Shown here: one piece after another, positions 53,917-62,500 of the stretch
How positions within the stretch are numbered: the stretch's first letter is position 1
Layout of the letters: every line of letters begins with the position of its first letter
NCBI RefSeq assembly: GCF_947496855.1
Contig: NZ_CANMED010000002.1
Location: 744,001 to 808,000 of the forward strand
Length of the DNA stretch: 64,000 nucleotides
Direction: 5' to 3'
DNA from: an uncultured Aquimarina sp.
Lineage (GTDB): Bacteria; Bacteroidota; Bacteroidia; Flavobacteriales; Flavobacteriaceae
The notes under the pieces: generated by a model
The model's input: the letters and a program-made list of their open reading frames with translations, nothing else
What the model was told of the DNA's origin: nothing
Database searches by the model: none
Made by a program: the position numbers and the translations under genes

Positions 53917-54399
53917 TTACTGAATATTACCAGTAGCTTCACCTTGTCTTGTGGTATAGTTAATTTTTAGCGCTTGAACTTCTCTCAATTCCTTTTTAAT
54001 ATCGCCGACAAGACCCATATTAGTATCAGTATCAACCTTTAGGGCAGTAATAAGAAAAGGTACTTCTTCCTCTCTCTTAGCAGCTCTTTCTGCTAATATA
54101 AAAGGTTTAATATCACTTACCTCAGCAAACTTATCGTTTAACTGAATTCTTGCTTGCGTACCTGCACTTGCTGCATATCTAGAACTAGGTTTCCCTGCAT
54201 AAATATACATTACCAAGTTTTTCTTATCTAGTTTTTCTGTCTGATCCGCTTGAGGAAGTCTATTCTCTATTTTCAAGTTATTCTCCCTCATAACTGTTGC
54301 AACCATAAAGAAAAACAGTAACATAAATACGATATCAGGTAAAGACGCTGTTGAAATAGCGGGTAATTCACCACCCTTTTTCTTTTTAAACTTAGACAT
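53917..54399 (-). CDS. ExbD/TolR family protein (short), pair 1
   Basis: 160 aa, last gene of the ExbB operon. LPDIVFMLLFFFMVATVMRE helix, periplasmic domain with LVMYIYAGKPSSRYAASAGT, RIQLNDKFAEVSDIKPFILA, LVGDIKKELREVQALKINY. Strongly similar to 52317. Spaced 21 bp from its partner. Confidence 0.92.
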   Translation of the reverse strand: MSKFKKKKGGELPAISTASLPDIVFMLLFFFMVATVMRENNLKIENRLPQADQTEKLDKKNLVMYIYAGKPSSRYAASAGTQARIQLNDKFAEVSDIKPFILAERAAKREEEVPFLITALKVDTDTNMGLVGDIKKELREVQALKINYTTRQGEATGNIQ

Positions 54400-54420
54400 A
54401 ATTACGTTTTTATGTTATAC

Positions 54421-55029
54421 TTATTTCTTTGGTTCTGCTTCAGAAAGTTTTTCCGGATACATTAACTGTATTTGTTTTATCTGATCCTTAAGTCTATCCT
54501 TACTACCAGAGTAGTTCACATCCTTAAGTTCAGTTTCCATTTGAGTAAATGTCTTTCCGTAAAGTCGTTCTGATTCTCTATTTCTTAATTCAGTGTAAGC
54601 TGCAACTAATTCATTTTGTACTGCTATATACGTACCATAACTAGTTTCTCTATTATTACGTAGAGATATTACTGCTTTTTCTGGATTATCCGAAGAGCTT
54701 GGATTTTTTTCTCCTTTACAATAGCTACAAGCTTCATCACCTCTTCCTCCTCCATTATCCAAGAAAGCAACTGCTGCTGCACGTAAATCCTTCAACTCCA
54801 TAGGAGCTTCTTCCACTAAAAGGTCATTATTTTTGTTCAATTCTACTACAAAAATATTTTTTTGTTTTAGAACTGGAGGCTCCACTGTTTCATCTAAAGG
54901 CGGTGGTAACTTACGACTAATACCTCTATCCGTATCAATGGTCGTAGTAACCAGAAAGAATATAAGAAGTAAAAATGCAATGTCCGCCATAGATCCTGCG
55001 TTCACCTCAGGTGCTGATCTTCTTGCCAT
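54421..55029 (-). CDS. ExbD/TolR family protein (long, with CxxC), pair 1
   Basis: 202 aa. GSMADIAFLLLIFFLVTTTI helix with conserved Asp, followed by a proline-rich linker (KLPPPLDETVEPPV), and the CSYCKG motif with DNPEKAVISLRNNRETSY. Starts two bases after the preceding gene. Close paralog of 52817. Together with the short ExbD it probably forms heteromeric assemblies around ExbB. Confidence 0.92.
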   Translation of the reverse strand: MARRSAPEVNAGSMADIAFLLLIFFLVTTTIDTDRGISRKLPPPLDETVEPPVLKQKNIFVVELNKNNDLLVEEAPMELKDLRAAAVAFLDNGGGRGDEACSYCKGEKNPSSSDNPEKAVISLRNNRETSYGTYIAVQNELVAAYTELRNRESERLYGKTFTQMETELKDVNYSGSKDRLKDQIKQIQLMYPEKLSEAEPKK

Positions 55030-55031
55030 AA

Positions 55032-55526
55032 TTATTTACCTATTAATTTTTTAACTCCTGATAATCCCATCAGGCCAACAGCAATAGCTGCTAAAAAGTA
55101 GAAAGCATAAATACCAGCTCCTACTAACTTAGATCCACTTTCAGAGAGCACTTCGCCATCTTTCATTGGTGTCTCTACACCTTCTGCCATTGCATATCCT
55201 ATACCGAGAACGATTAAGAAAGCAACAATTCCGATACCAGCATTTTTTAAACCAGCAGGATTTTTAGCTAAAGCTGAAAAAACAGCAATTAATGTCGCTA
55301 TTATAATAACAACAAAAATCACCAATGTAAGATTATACATAGGACTCACCAATGAAGTAGCTTCTGCAAAAGCCGATGAAGATGTATCTTTCACCAAATC
55401 TTTCGCTTCTGTAATACCATAGTTATCCATAAGTGTGGTAAAATTACCGTTCATCAAGAACAATAATATCGCACCTATAGCACCTACAGCTAGTACAACG
55501 TATGATAAAATTTTTGAAATTTTCAT
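55032..55526 (-). CDS. four-helix membrane protein of ExbB operon
   Basis: 164 aa from ATG 55526 (MKISKILSYVVLAVGAIGAI). About four membrane helices (AVGAIGAILLFLM, MYNLTLVIFVVIIIATLIAV, AGIGIVAFLIVLGIGYAMA, GIYAFYFLAAIAVGLMGLS). Function unknown, but it recurs between ExbB and ExbD genes in Bacteroidetes. Probably part of the complex or its assembly. Confidence 0.75.
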   Translation of the reverse strand: MKISKILSYVVLAVGAIGAILLFLMNGNFTTLMDNYGITEAKDLVKDTSSSAFAEATSLVSPMYNLTLVIFVVIIIATLIAVFSALAKNPAGLKNAGIGIVAFLIVLGIGYAMAEGVETPMKDGEVLSESGSKLVGAGIYAFYFLAAIAVGLMGLSGVKKLIGK

Positions 55527-55597
55527 GTGACTAATTTTTATTGGGTTGTTATAATTCAACAACCCTATTTTTAAATAATAAATGTTCTAATATGCTA

Positions 55598-55629
55598 TTA
55601 AGATTTTATTATCTTAAATAAAATCTTAA
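55598..55629 (-). promoter_or_regulatory. intra-operon hairpin between ExbB and downstream genes
   Basis: TTAAGATTTTAT (55598-55609) with ATAAAATCTTAA (55618-55629), perfect 12-bp stem, 8-nt loop. May stabilise the ExbB message or lower downstream expression. Confidence 0.5.
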
Positions 55630-55639
55630 CAGTCATTTA

Positions 55640-56434
55640 TTATTTTTTGTTTTTGTAAGCTACTAACATATCGATTAAAGTAATCGATGCATCTTCCATA
55701 TCATTTACTATACTATCAATCTTAGCGATAATGTAGTTATAAAATACTTGTAGTATAATTGCAACAATAAGTCCAAATACCGTAGTAAGAAGTGCTACTT
55801 TAATACCTCCTGCTACAAGTGATGGTTGCATATCTCCTGCTGCTTCAATCTTATCAAATGCATCAATCATCCCGATTACTGTACCCATAAACCCAAGCAT
55901 TGGAGCAAGAGCGATAAATAAAGATACCCAAGATACGTTTTTCTCTAATTGTCCCATTTGAACACCACCATAAGCAACTACTGCTTTTTCTGCAGCATCG
56001 ATGCTTTCGTCAGCTCTATCAAGACCTTGATAATATATGGAAGCAACTGGACCTTTTGTATTTCTACAAACTTCTTTTGCTGCTTCTACTCCACCACTAT
56101 TAAGAGCATCCTCTACATTTTGTTGTAGTTTCTTACTGTTAGTAGTAGATAAATTCAAAAAGATAATTCTTTCAATTGCTATCGCAAGACCAAGAATCAA
56201 ACATAAAAGAACGATTCCCATAAAGCTAGGGCCTCCTTCTATAAAACGTTTTTTAAGATTTTGGTGAAAGGATTCCTCTGCTGCTGCAGGTTCATCCCCA
56301 TCCTGAATTGTTGTTGTTATTGGAGCAATTAATAATTGCACGTTTGCCGTTAACTGGGCCGGAGCAGTGGCTGCTTGCATATTTCCAAAAGCCATTACTG
56401 TTGCGATTGCCAGAATAGAAAATAGTCTTTTCAT
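55640..56434 (-). CDS. MotA/TolQ/ExbB proton channel family protein
   Basis: 264 aa. N-terminal signal (MKRLFSILAIATVMAFGNM) with a periplasmic segment, then three membrane helices: FMGIVLLCLILGLAIAIERI, SLFIALAPMLGFMGTVIGMI and VALLTTVFGLIVAIILQVFY. The core GTVIGMIDAFDKIEAAG and AGGIKVALLTTVFGL belong to the family. First gene of the operon, transfers proton-motive energy to outer membrane partners through the ExbD proteins. TonB itself is not in the window. Confidence 0.93.
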   Translation of the reverse strand: MKRLFSILAIATVMAFGNMQAATAPAQLTANVQLLIAPITTTIQDGDEPAAAEESFHQNLKKRFIEGGPSFMGIVLLCLILGLAIAIERIIFLNLSTTNSKKLQQNVEDALNSGGVEAAKEVCRNTKGPVASIYYQGLDRADESIDAAEKAVVAYGGVQMGQLEKNVSWVSLFIALAPMLGFMGTVIGMIDAFDKIEAAGDMQPSLVAGGIKVALLTTVFGLIVAIILQVFYNYIIAKIDSIVNDMEDASITLIDMLVAYKNKK

Positions 56435-56516
56435 TGCGCTGATTCTTAATTTTAATTAGTTAAAGGGTTAAAGATAAAAAAATATTACAAAATCCATTAA
56501 AAATTTGATAATAATG

Positions 56517-56604
56517 CAGAGAGGAAGGGATTCGAACCCTCGATACGCTTTTGACGTATACACACTTTCCAGGCGTGCGCCTTCGACCACTCGGCCACCT
56601 CTCT
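56517..56604 (-). tRNA. tRNA-Ser (GGA)
   Basis: 88 nt. Acceptor stem AGAGAGG with CCTCTCT, discriminator G; D-arm GGCCGAGTGGTCGAAGGC; anticodon loop with GGA; long variable arm (TACGTCAAAAGCGTA); T-arm GGGTTCGAATCCC. CCA is not encoded. Long variable arm fits serine. Confidence 0.93.
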
Positions 56605-56674
56605 ATTAAAATATTTGCCAAAAAAATGGTTGAGCAAATAACAAAAAAAATGTTGACTACTAAAATTTGGGACG

Positions 56675-57709
56675 TTAATTTTCTGACATTTCACCTCGCA
56701 ATGAAGTTTCATAAATGGTTTTGAGCACTTTAAGAGGTAAATTTTCTCCTAACAAATACATCAATTTAGCCACAGCCGCCTCTGTTGTTATATCTTTTCC
56801 TGATATAACACCTGCTTTTTTTAATGCAACACTCGTATCATACTTCCCCATTTCTACACTACCTCCTGAACATTGTGTTACATTTATTATCGGTATATTT
56901 TTTTTAATTGTATCAGAAATAATATCTAAAAACCATGATTTAGTCGTGGTATTTCCTGATCCATAGGTCTCAATAATTACACCTTTTATAACTTCTGAGG
57001 AAAAAATACTTCTTAAAATCATCTCATTTATTCCAGGAAACATTTTAATAATGACAATATCATTATCAAAATGTGTGTGATACACCATTTTTTTTCTACG
57101 ATTTGCAACTTGCAAAAAAGAAGTATTTACCTTAAGATGAACTCCTGATTCAACTAACGCAGGGTAGTTGAGTGATTGAAACGCCTTAAAATGCTCTGCA
57201 TTTATCTTTGTGGTTCTATTAGCTCTAAGCAATTTATACTCAAAATATAACCCAACTTCTGTAATCACCGGTTTTCCTTTATTTTGCAGCGCCGCAATCT
57301 GAACTGCGGTTATCAAGTTTTCCTTTGCATCAGTTCTTAGATCACCGATAGGCAACTGAGATCCTGTAAAAATGATAGGCTTTCCTAAATTCTCGAACAT
57401 AAAACTAATAGCAGATGCAGTATAAGACATAGTATCACTTCCATGCAATACTACAAAACCGTCATATTTTTCATAATTAGTATTGATAATGCTGCCTAGC
57501 TCTTTCCAACGTTCGACATCCATATCAGAAGAATCTATAGGTTCTTTAAAACTTATAGTTTCAATATTACAGTCTAGTTGTTTTAGCTCTGGAATATTGA
57601 GCAATAATTCATCAAAATCAAAAGCTATTAAAGCTCCTGTTTCGAAATTTTTGACCATACCAATCGTTCCTCCTGTATAGATCAATAATATATCTGGTGA
57701 AGTCTTCAT
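56675..57709 (-). CDS. ansA: type I L-asparaginase
   Basis: 344 aa from ATG 57709 (MKTSPDILLIYTGGTIGMVK); the frame extends 12 codons further. Hydrolyses asparagine to aspartate and ammonia, cytoplasmic type. Catalytic TGGTIG (Thr near residue 14) and HGSDTMSYTASAISFMFENL GKPIIFTGSQLPIGDLRTDA supply the second threonine, Asp and Lys equivalents. Full length for the family. Between tRNA-Ser and tatD, with tatD 23 bases upstream in the same orientation after the longer start is taken. Confidence 0.93.
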   Translation of the reverse strand: MKTSPDILLIYTGGTIGMVKNFETGALIAFDFDELLLNIPELKQLDCNIETISFKEPIDSSDMDVERWKELGSIINTNYEKYDGFVVLHGSDTMSYTASAISFMFENLGKPIIFTGSQLPIGDLRTDAKENLITAVQIAALQNKGKPVITEVGLYFEYKLLRANRTTKINAEHFKAFQSLNYPALVESGVHLKVNTSFLQVANRRKKMVYHTHFDNDIVIIKMFPGINEMILRSIFSSEVIKGVIIETYGSGNTTTKSWFLDIISDTIKKNIPIINVTQCSGGSVEMGKYDTSVALKKAGVISGKDITTEAAVAKLMYLLGENLPLKVLKTIYETSLRGEMSEN

Positions 57710-57767
57710 TGAAACCATATATTTAGTGGTCTCACAAATGAACAAAATTTATATTACAATCTGCAAC

Positions 57768-58556
57768 CTATATTCCGAATATATCTTTGGAATTTTCTGT
57801 TGTAATTCGGGCGATTTCTTCTATTGATTTTTTATAAATATCAGACAGTTTTTCTACCACCTGAATCAAATAAGAACTTTCATTTCTCTTACCTCTATAT
57901 GGAACAGGTGCTAAATAAGGAGCGTCAGTCTCTAGAACAATATTTTCTAAAGAAAACTCATTTAGAAACTTGTCTATCTTACCATTTTTAAAGGTTACGA
58001 CTCCTCCAATACCTAATTTCATGTTATATCCAATAGCTCGACAAGCATCATCAATTGTACCCGTAAAACAATGAAATATCCCAAATAGATCTTCTCCCTT
58101 TTCGGACTCCAATACTTCAAACACTTCTTCAAAAGCATCACGACAATGAATCACTATAGGTAGTTTATATTTTTTAGCTAGCTTAATCTGATATCTAAAT
58201 GATTCTTGTTGTTCTTTAAGAAACGTTTTATCCCAGTATAGATCTATCCCTATCTCTCCTACTGCATAAAATTTTTTATTACTATTTTCACTTAATCGTT
58301 TTGCCAGCTCCTCTTCCACATGTTGCAGTTCTTCTTTATAATTTTCTTTAACATGTGTAGGATGCAATCCCATCATTAAAAATACATTGTTTGGGTATCT
58401 GCTTTCAATATCATACATAGATTCTGTATAACTAGAATCTATGGCAGGAACAAAAAAACGTTCTACTCCAACAGAAATAGCTCTCTCCATCATTTTATCC
58501 TGATCCTCTTCAAAAGATTCGCTATAAATATGCGTGTGTGTATCGGTAAGTATCAT
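57768..58556 (-). CDS. tatD: TatD family metal-dependent hydrolase
   Basis: 262 aa from ATG 58556 (MILTDTHTHIYSES). TIM-barrel deoxyribonuclease-type enzyme: metal-binding DTHTH, EIGIDLYWD, VIHCRDAFEEVF, FHCFTG and ETDAPYLAP. A consensus promoter box ends four bases before the start codon, so the message may be leaderless. The frame extends ten codons upstream into that promoter, which argues for the chosen start. Confidence 0.93.
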   Translation of the reverse strand: MILTDTHTHIYSESFEEDQDKMMERAISVGVERFFVPAIDSSYTESMYDIESRYPNNVFLMMGLHPTHVKENYKEELQHVEEELAKRLSENSNKKFYAVGEIGIDLYWDKTFLKEQQESFRYQIKLAKKYKLPIVIHCRDAFEEVFEVLESEKGEDLFGIFHCFTGTIDDACRAIGYNMKLGIGGVVTFKNGKIDKFLNEFSLENIVLETDAPYLAPVPYRGKRNESSYLIQVVEKLSDIYKKSIEEIARITTENSKDIFGI

Positions 58557-58560
58557 GCGG

Positions 58561-58588
58561 CAAAAATAACTAAATTTTGGACACACAA
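58561..58588 (-). promoter_or_regulatory. consensus promoter at tatD start, leaderless
   Basis: Minus strand: TTG (58588-58586), 17-bp spacer, TATTTTTG (58568-58561). Transcription start would fall on or next to the ATG at 58556-58554. Confidence 0.6.
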
Positions 58589-59048
58589 TTTGAACTTTTC
58601 ACGAATAAATTATTCCAAAAACTTGATTGATAAAATCATTTAGTTAACACGAACAATTCGTTCCAAAAGGATAATTATAGATTGATTAAAAATAAGCAAC
58701 TTATCTGTTATTCTCTATGTAGTTTTATCTATTTTCTAACTCTATCACCATCTGTAAAATTATCTTCACCATTAGGTGTTCCAAATTAAACAAAATCAAT
58801 CTTCTTACCAATTTACAGTATCGATTACGTTTAGACCTTTTATCGCTTAAAATTTCTTTACACGGAAAATGCAGATTTTTTATTTACTATTTCTCTATGA
58901 CCGTATATAATCGTTTACACCTACTACATACGCCCTTCTAAATTATTATAAAAACATTGTTACAACTCATTAGAAGTCATAAAACAAAATGGCTTTATTA
59001 AAGAAAAAATCACTTATTAAATCTTATAAATCATTTGTTTATGAGTGT
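58589..59048. other. spacer between tatD and anti-sigma-like gene
   Basis: About 460 bp of AT-rich sequence; no ORF, RNA gene or strong hairpin seen. Confidence 0.6.
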
Positions 59049-59783
59049 TTAAAGTTTTTTAAGTAATTTTTGTGCATGCTGATAATCCTCAGCTTCTTCT
59101 GGTAATGATTTTAATAATTCAGTACATCGTCCTATATTTTTCTGCTTCAACTGATTCAAAGCTTCAAACCAGATAGCCTTATATTTATATACAGATGTTC
59201 CTTGCCTAAGTTTTTCGAGGATTTCTGACGCTTTTTCGTATTTATCTTGTTCCACCAACGTGATTCCTAAGTAAAAAAGATATTCTGAATTAGAATTATC
59301 ATTTTTTAATAACTCGGAAAGATATTTCTCTGCCTCTTTATAATTTTTCGAATTAAAAGACACTTGAGCTTTCTTACCTATTTCATCTTCGTTTCCTCTT
59401 TCTGTAATGGATAATTCTGGTATCGAAGCAAAATCATTATACGTTGGACCATTTTTAGTAAATGTATATACTCCTAAAATAATCACAACACTAGCAGCAA
59501 TAGCATATGCCCACGAAGGTATTTTTACTACTTTGGTTTCTTTTTTAGCTGGTTGTTTTTCAAAAAACGAATCGCCTACTTTTTTCAAATTATTTTCTAA
59601 ATCCGACTGTTCCTCTAAATTTAGATTAGCATCTAGATAGAAAGTCCATTCTTTATATATTCTGAATTCTTCGGAAATCGCCTCATCTTCCTTGATTATT
59701 TGGGATAACGTTTTTTCTTCATTACTCGAAAGCTCATCATTAATTTTTCGCTCAAAAAGCTCATATTTTTCTTCTGGGGTCAT
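59049..59783 (-). CDS. anti-sigma-like membrane protein with TPR-like C-terminus
   Basis: 244 aa. N-terminal cytoplasmic region of about 85 residues (FERKINDELSSNEEKTLSQI), one membrane helix (WAYAIAASVVIILGVYTFT), then an outer segment with TPR-like helices (KKAQVSFNSKNYKEAEKYLS, NSEYLFYLGITLVEQDKYEK, ASEILEKLRQGTSVYKYKA). Organisation is that of an anti-sigma factor of the ECF type. Overlaps the sigma gene by four bases (ATGA). Confidence 0.75.
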   Translation of the reverse strand: MTPEEKYELFERKINDELSSNEEKTLSQIIKEDEAISEEFRIYKEWTFYLDANLNLEEQSDLENNLKKVGDSFFEKQPAKKETKVVKIPSWAYAIAASVVIILGVYTFTKNGPTYNDFASIPELSITERGNEDEIGKKAQVSFNSKNYKEAEKYLSELLKNDNSNSEYLFYLGITLVEQDKYEKASEILEKLRQGTSVYKYKAIWFEALNQLKQKNIGRCTELLKSLPEEAEDYQHAQKLLKKL

Positions 59784-60367
59784 AACAAGTTCTTTATTTT
59801 ATTATACTTAGGAGCACTTTGAACCATTTTTGTCAATTGGCCAATACATAGCGATTTCTTCTTGCGGACATACCCGTAAGATTGTCCTAATTTTGATGCT
59901 ACTTCTTCCATAGATTTTATGGTAAAAGTAGCTTTTAACAACTCTTTACAAGCCTTCCCTAATTGGTCAAATACTTCTTTAAAAAGTTCATTTTTAGCTT
60001 CGAAAACCAAGGTTTCATCAACATATTGAACACTCTCGTCATTAATAGATACTACCTCTTCATTAATTGTTACCTCTTTTGTGGTATTCTTTTTTAACTC
60101 ATTTAACCACTTCCGTTTACAGAGTAAAAAAAAATAGGCATCAAACGGACAAGTAAGTATTAGTTCTTTTTCTTTTGCCTGCCTATATACTGTAATTAAA
60201 GTTTCCTGGATTATATCCTGAGCCTTGGATTCATCTCCACTATTCTTCTTTATGTATCCTACAACTTTAGGAGCGAATTTTTTATAGATCTCCTTAATAA
60301 CAATGCTGTCATTATTTAAGAGAGCTTCTATATATTTCTGATCAGCATGCATTTTAATATTTCCCAT
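59780..60367 (-). CDS. ECF-type sigma-70 family factor
   Basis: 195 aa. Region 2: YKKFAPKVVGYIKKNSGDES KAQDIIQETLITVYRQAKEK; region 4: ELLKATFTIKSMEEVASKLG QSYGYVRKKKSLCIGQLTKM. Partner of the membrane protein encoded downstream with a 4-bp overlap. Starts at MGNIKMHADQ or, possibly, MHADQKY five codons in. Regulon not known; two lipoproteins divergent from it are candidates. Confidence 0.88.
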   Translation of the reverse strand: MGNIKMHADQKYIEALLNNDSIVIKEIYKKFAPKVVGYIKKNSGDESKAQDIIQETLITVYRQAKEKELILTCPFDAYFFLLCKRKWLNELKKNTTKEVTINEEVVSINDESVQYVDETLVFEAKNELFKEVFDQLGKACKELLKATFTIKSMEEVASKLGQSYGYVRKKKSLCIGQLTKMVQSAPKYNKIKNLL

Positions 60368-60499
60368 AAATGATTTGGTCTGGACATCTAAATTAAAAAA
60401 GTTTTTAAGAAATAGGGTAACAAAAAATTAGTGTTGTTGATATGAAGATGTAAACAACAAAATTTAAAAAGCTTTTAATAGGCAATTAAAATTGAAAAC

Positions 60500-61540
60500 A
60501 TGAAAACAAATAGTACAACAATTACATTACTGAATAACAGTAAGAATGTAAAACAAACCATGATTAACTTTTTACTTTTAAGTTTCACTCTTCTGCTTTT
60601 AGGAAGCTGTAGTAAGAATGATGACAATGACATTGTTATCGAACAATTCCTAGACGGATTAGAATTAGAAACTGAGATTATCGAAAATCGTGAACAAGCT
60701 TTACAAACAACCATTCTAAACGCTGGTGGTTCTGGAGAAGTATATGGAGCAGAAGGCACTATATTATACTTTCCTGCCAACAGTTTTGAAGATCAAAATG
60801 GCAACCCTGTCACAGGTGCTGTTACTATTGAGCTAATTGAAATTTATGACAAGGCAAAAATGTTATTGACTAAAATGCCAACAAACGGAAAACGTCCCAA
60901 TGGTGATGTAGAAACACTTGTCTCTGGTGGTGAATTTTATATAAATGCCAAACAAAATGGAGAGCAATTACAACTTGTAAATGACTTTATGCTTTTTGCT
61001 CCGTCGGATGAATTTGATGAAGATATGAGATTATTTAATGGTCAGGATAATGATTGTAATGACGAAATATTAGCATGTGATATTGTATGGGAAGAAGATG
61101 AGCAAGGAGGATTAGAACCTATGCAAAGAGAAGGTCCTAATGGTGAAGGTGTGAGCGGATACGGAGGTTTTCTTGGAAACTTTGGATGGACAAATATTGA
61201 CCGTTGGTTTAATGATCCTAGACCTAAAACATTATTACAAGTAGATGTTCCAGAAGGTTTTAATAACACAAACAGTAATGTATATGTATCTTATGATGGA
61301 GAACCTACCGCATTAGCGTCATTAGATATCTACAATCCTGAAACTGGTCTTTTCTCAGAACATTATGGACTAATTCCGATAGGATTAGAAGTGCATATAA
61401 TTTTCTTATCTGTGCAAAATGATCAATACATATACGCTATACAACAAGTTACTATAGCCGAAAATCATCTAGAGGTAATTGGAACTACAACCACTGGAAC
61501 GGAAGCAGGATTAGTAGCTTTAATAAACAATCTTCCGTAA
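60500..61540 (+). CDS. secreted lipoprotein of unknown function
   Basis: 346 aa. The lipobox LLGSC follows a hydrophobic run that starts MINFLLLSFTLLLLGSC at 60560, so the start may be 60560 rather than 60500. The mature region begins with acidic residues (KNDDNDIVIEQFLDGLELET) and contains GAEGTILYFPANSFEDQNGN with PVTGAVTIELIEIYDKAKML, typical of a beta-sandwich ZU5-like or transthyretin-like fold. Then GKRPNGDVETLVSGGEFYIN. No family known to me. First of two lipoproteins between the sigma gene and the PKD protein. Confidence 0.65.
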   Translation: MKTNSTTITLLNNSKNVKQTMINFLLLSFTLLLLGSCSKNDDNDIVIEQFLDGLELETEIIENREQALQTTILNAGGSGEVYGAEGTILYFPANSFEDQNGNPVTGAVTIELIEIYDKAKMLLTKMPTNGKRPNGDVETLVSGGEFYINAKQNGEQLQLVNDFMLFAPSDEFDEDMRLFNGQDNDCNDEILACDIVWEEDEQGGLEPMQREGPNGEGVSGYGGFLGNFGWTNIDRWFNDPRPKTLLQVDVPEGFNNTNSNVYVSYDGEPTALASLDIYNPETGLFSEHYGLIPIGLEVHIIFLSVQNDQYIYAIQQVTIAENHLEVIGTTTTGTEAGLVALINNLP

Positions 61541-61598
61541 ACAAATCTCACACTGGAATATGCATATTAGGTAATGGGGGTTACAGCAAATTTCAGCA

Positions 61599-61630
61599 AA
61601 AATTCCGGAAGGTTTTCCTTTCGGAATTTT
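61599..61630 (+). terminator. terminator of lipoprotein gene
   Basis: AAAATTCCGGAAGG (61599-61612) with CCTTTCGGAATTTT (61617-61630), one G-U pair, loop TTTT, T-rich end. Confidence 0.75.
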
Positions 61631-61736
61631 CATTCATAAAGACATTAACTATTACACTTAAAACAATAAAAAAACATGAGGTAACAAAAGAACAACGCTA
61701 TTGATATAATAGTATAAACCCTTAAAAACAGATATT

Positions 61737-62375
61737 ATGAAAACAAAAGACACTTCAAGATACAGTATTATAAACAGCGCATTTAAAGGAATTTTAATAA
61801 AACTTTTTACACTATTTTCTTTTTTACTTCTAACCGTTTCTTGCGACACAGATAATGACCCAACCAATAATATATGCGAGGATTATTATGTAAATAACTT
61901 TATAACTACTGCCTTTTCTACTGCTAATAATTACGATGATCTCCCTGAATTTATGGATTTAGAAACCCATGAATATGTAATAAAAATAAATGCAGGTGGC
62001 GAAATTTGCTCTGTTGGGTATCAAAACCCAAGTACTTATAACGGAGCTTATACTATAGAAGTTATAAATACAACAAGTCTTATTAGCTATTTAGGAACTC
62101 ATACTTTTTCTCAAGGACAATTAGATTACCAACCTATTACTCCTCTTATTGTTTCCTCTGGTGATATAATTACGGTTAAAAGGACAATTACGCAAGGATA
62201 TCAAAACCTCAACGCCACTTTAGGACGTGTATTAAGACCATCCAATTTTTCTCCTGTTCCATTTCCTATTACTCAAGGTACCGTAGAATTCTTGTCTTCT
62301 AATTTCTATGGAGCAGGTGGACCGGTAAATAACATTGCAATGCCATATATCGGATTAGGTTTTAAAGCAGATTAA
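61737..62375 (+). CDS. small lipoprotein of unknown function
   Basis: 212 aa. Lipobox TVSC about residue 36 after a hydrophobic run LFTLFSFLLLTVSC. The body shows strands (HEYVIKINAGGEICSVGYQN, GAYTIEVINTTSLISYLGTH, QPITPLIVSSGDIITVKRTI) and Gly-rich loops. No family known to me. Followed by its own terminator. Confidence 0.6.
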   Translation: MKTKDTSRYSIINSAFKGILIKLFTLFSFLLLTVSCDTDNDPTNNICEDYYVNNFITTAFSTANNYDDLPEFMDLETHEYVIKINAGGEICSVGYQNPSTYNGAYTIEVINTTSLISYLGTHTFSQGQLDYQPITPLIVSSGDIITVKRTITQGYQNLNATLGRVLRPSNFSPVPFPITQGTVEFLSSNFYGAGGPVNNIAMPYIGLGFKAD

Positions 62376-62398
62376 AGTATTTGCTGATCTAAAACAAT

Positions 62399-62430
62399 AA
62401 ATTCTGGAATGGTTTACCTTCCAGAATTTT
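62399..62430 (+). terminator. terminator of small lipoprotein gene
   Basis: AAATTCTGGAA (62399-62409) with TTCCAGAATTT (62419-62429), perfect, T follows. Confidence 0.75.
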
Positions 62431-62500
62431 AATTCACTAACAGATATAATTTAATCTCGTTTAACTTTTTGATTATCTTTAGTAACACTAACAACAAATC

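Noticed and set aside
56497..56712. Minus-strand 71-codon ORF across the tRNA
   Set aside because: It overlaps tRNA-Ser and the end of the asparaginase gene; a chance frame.
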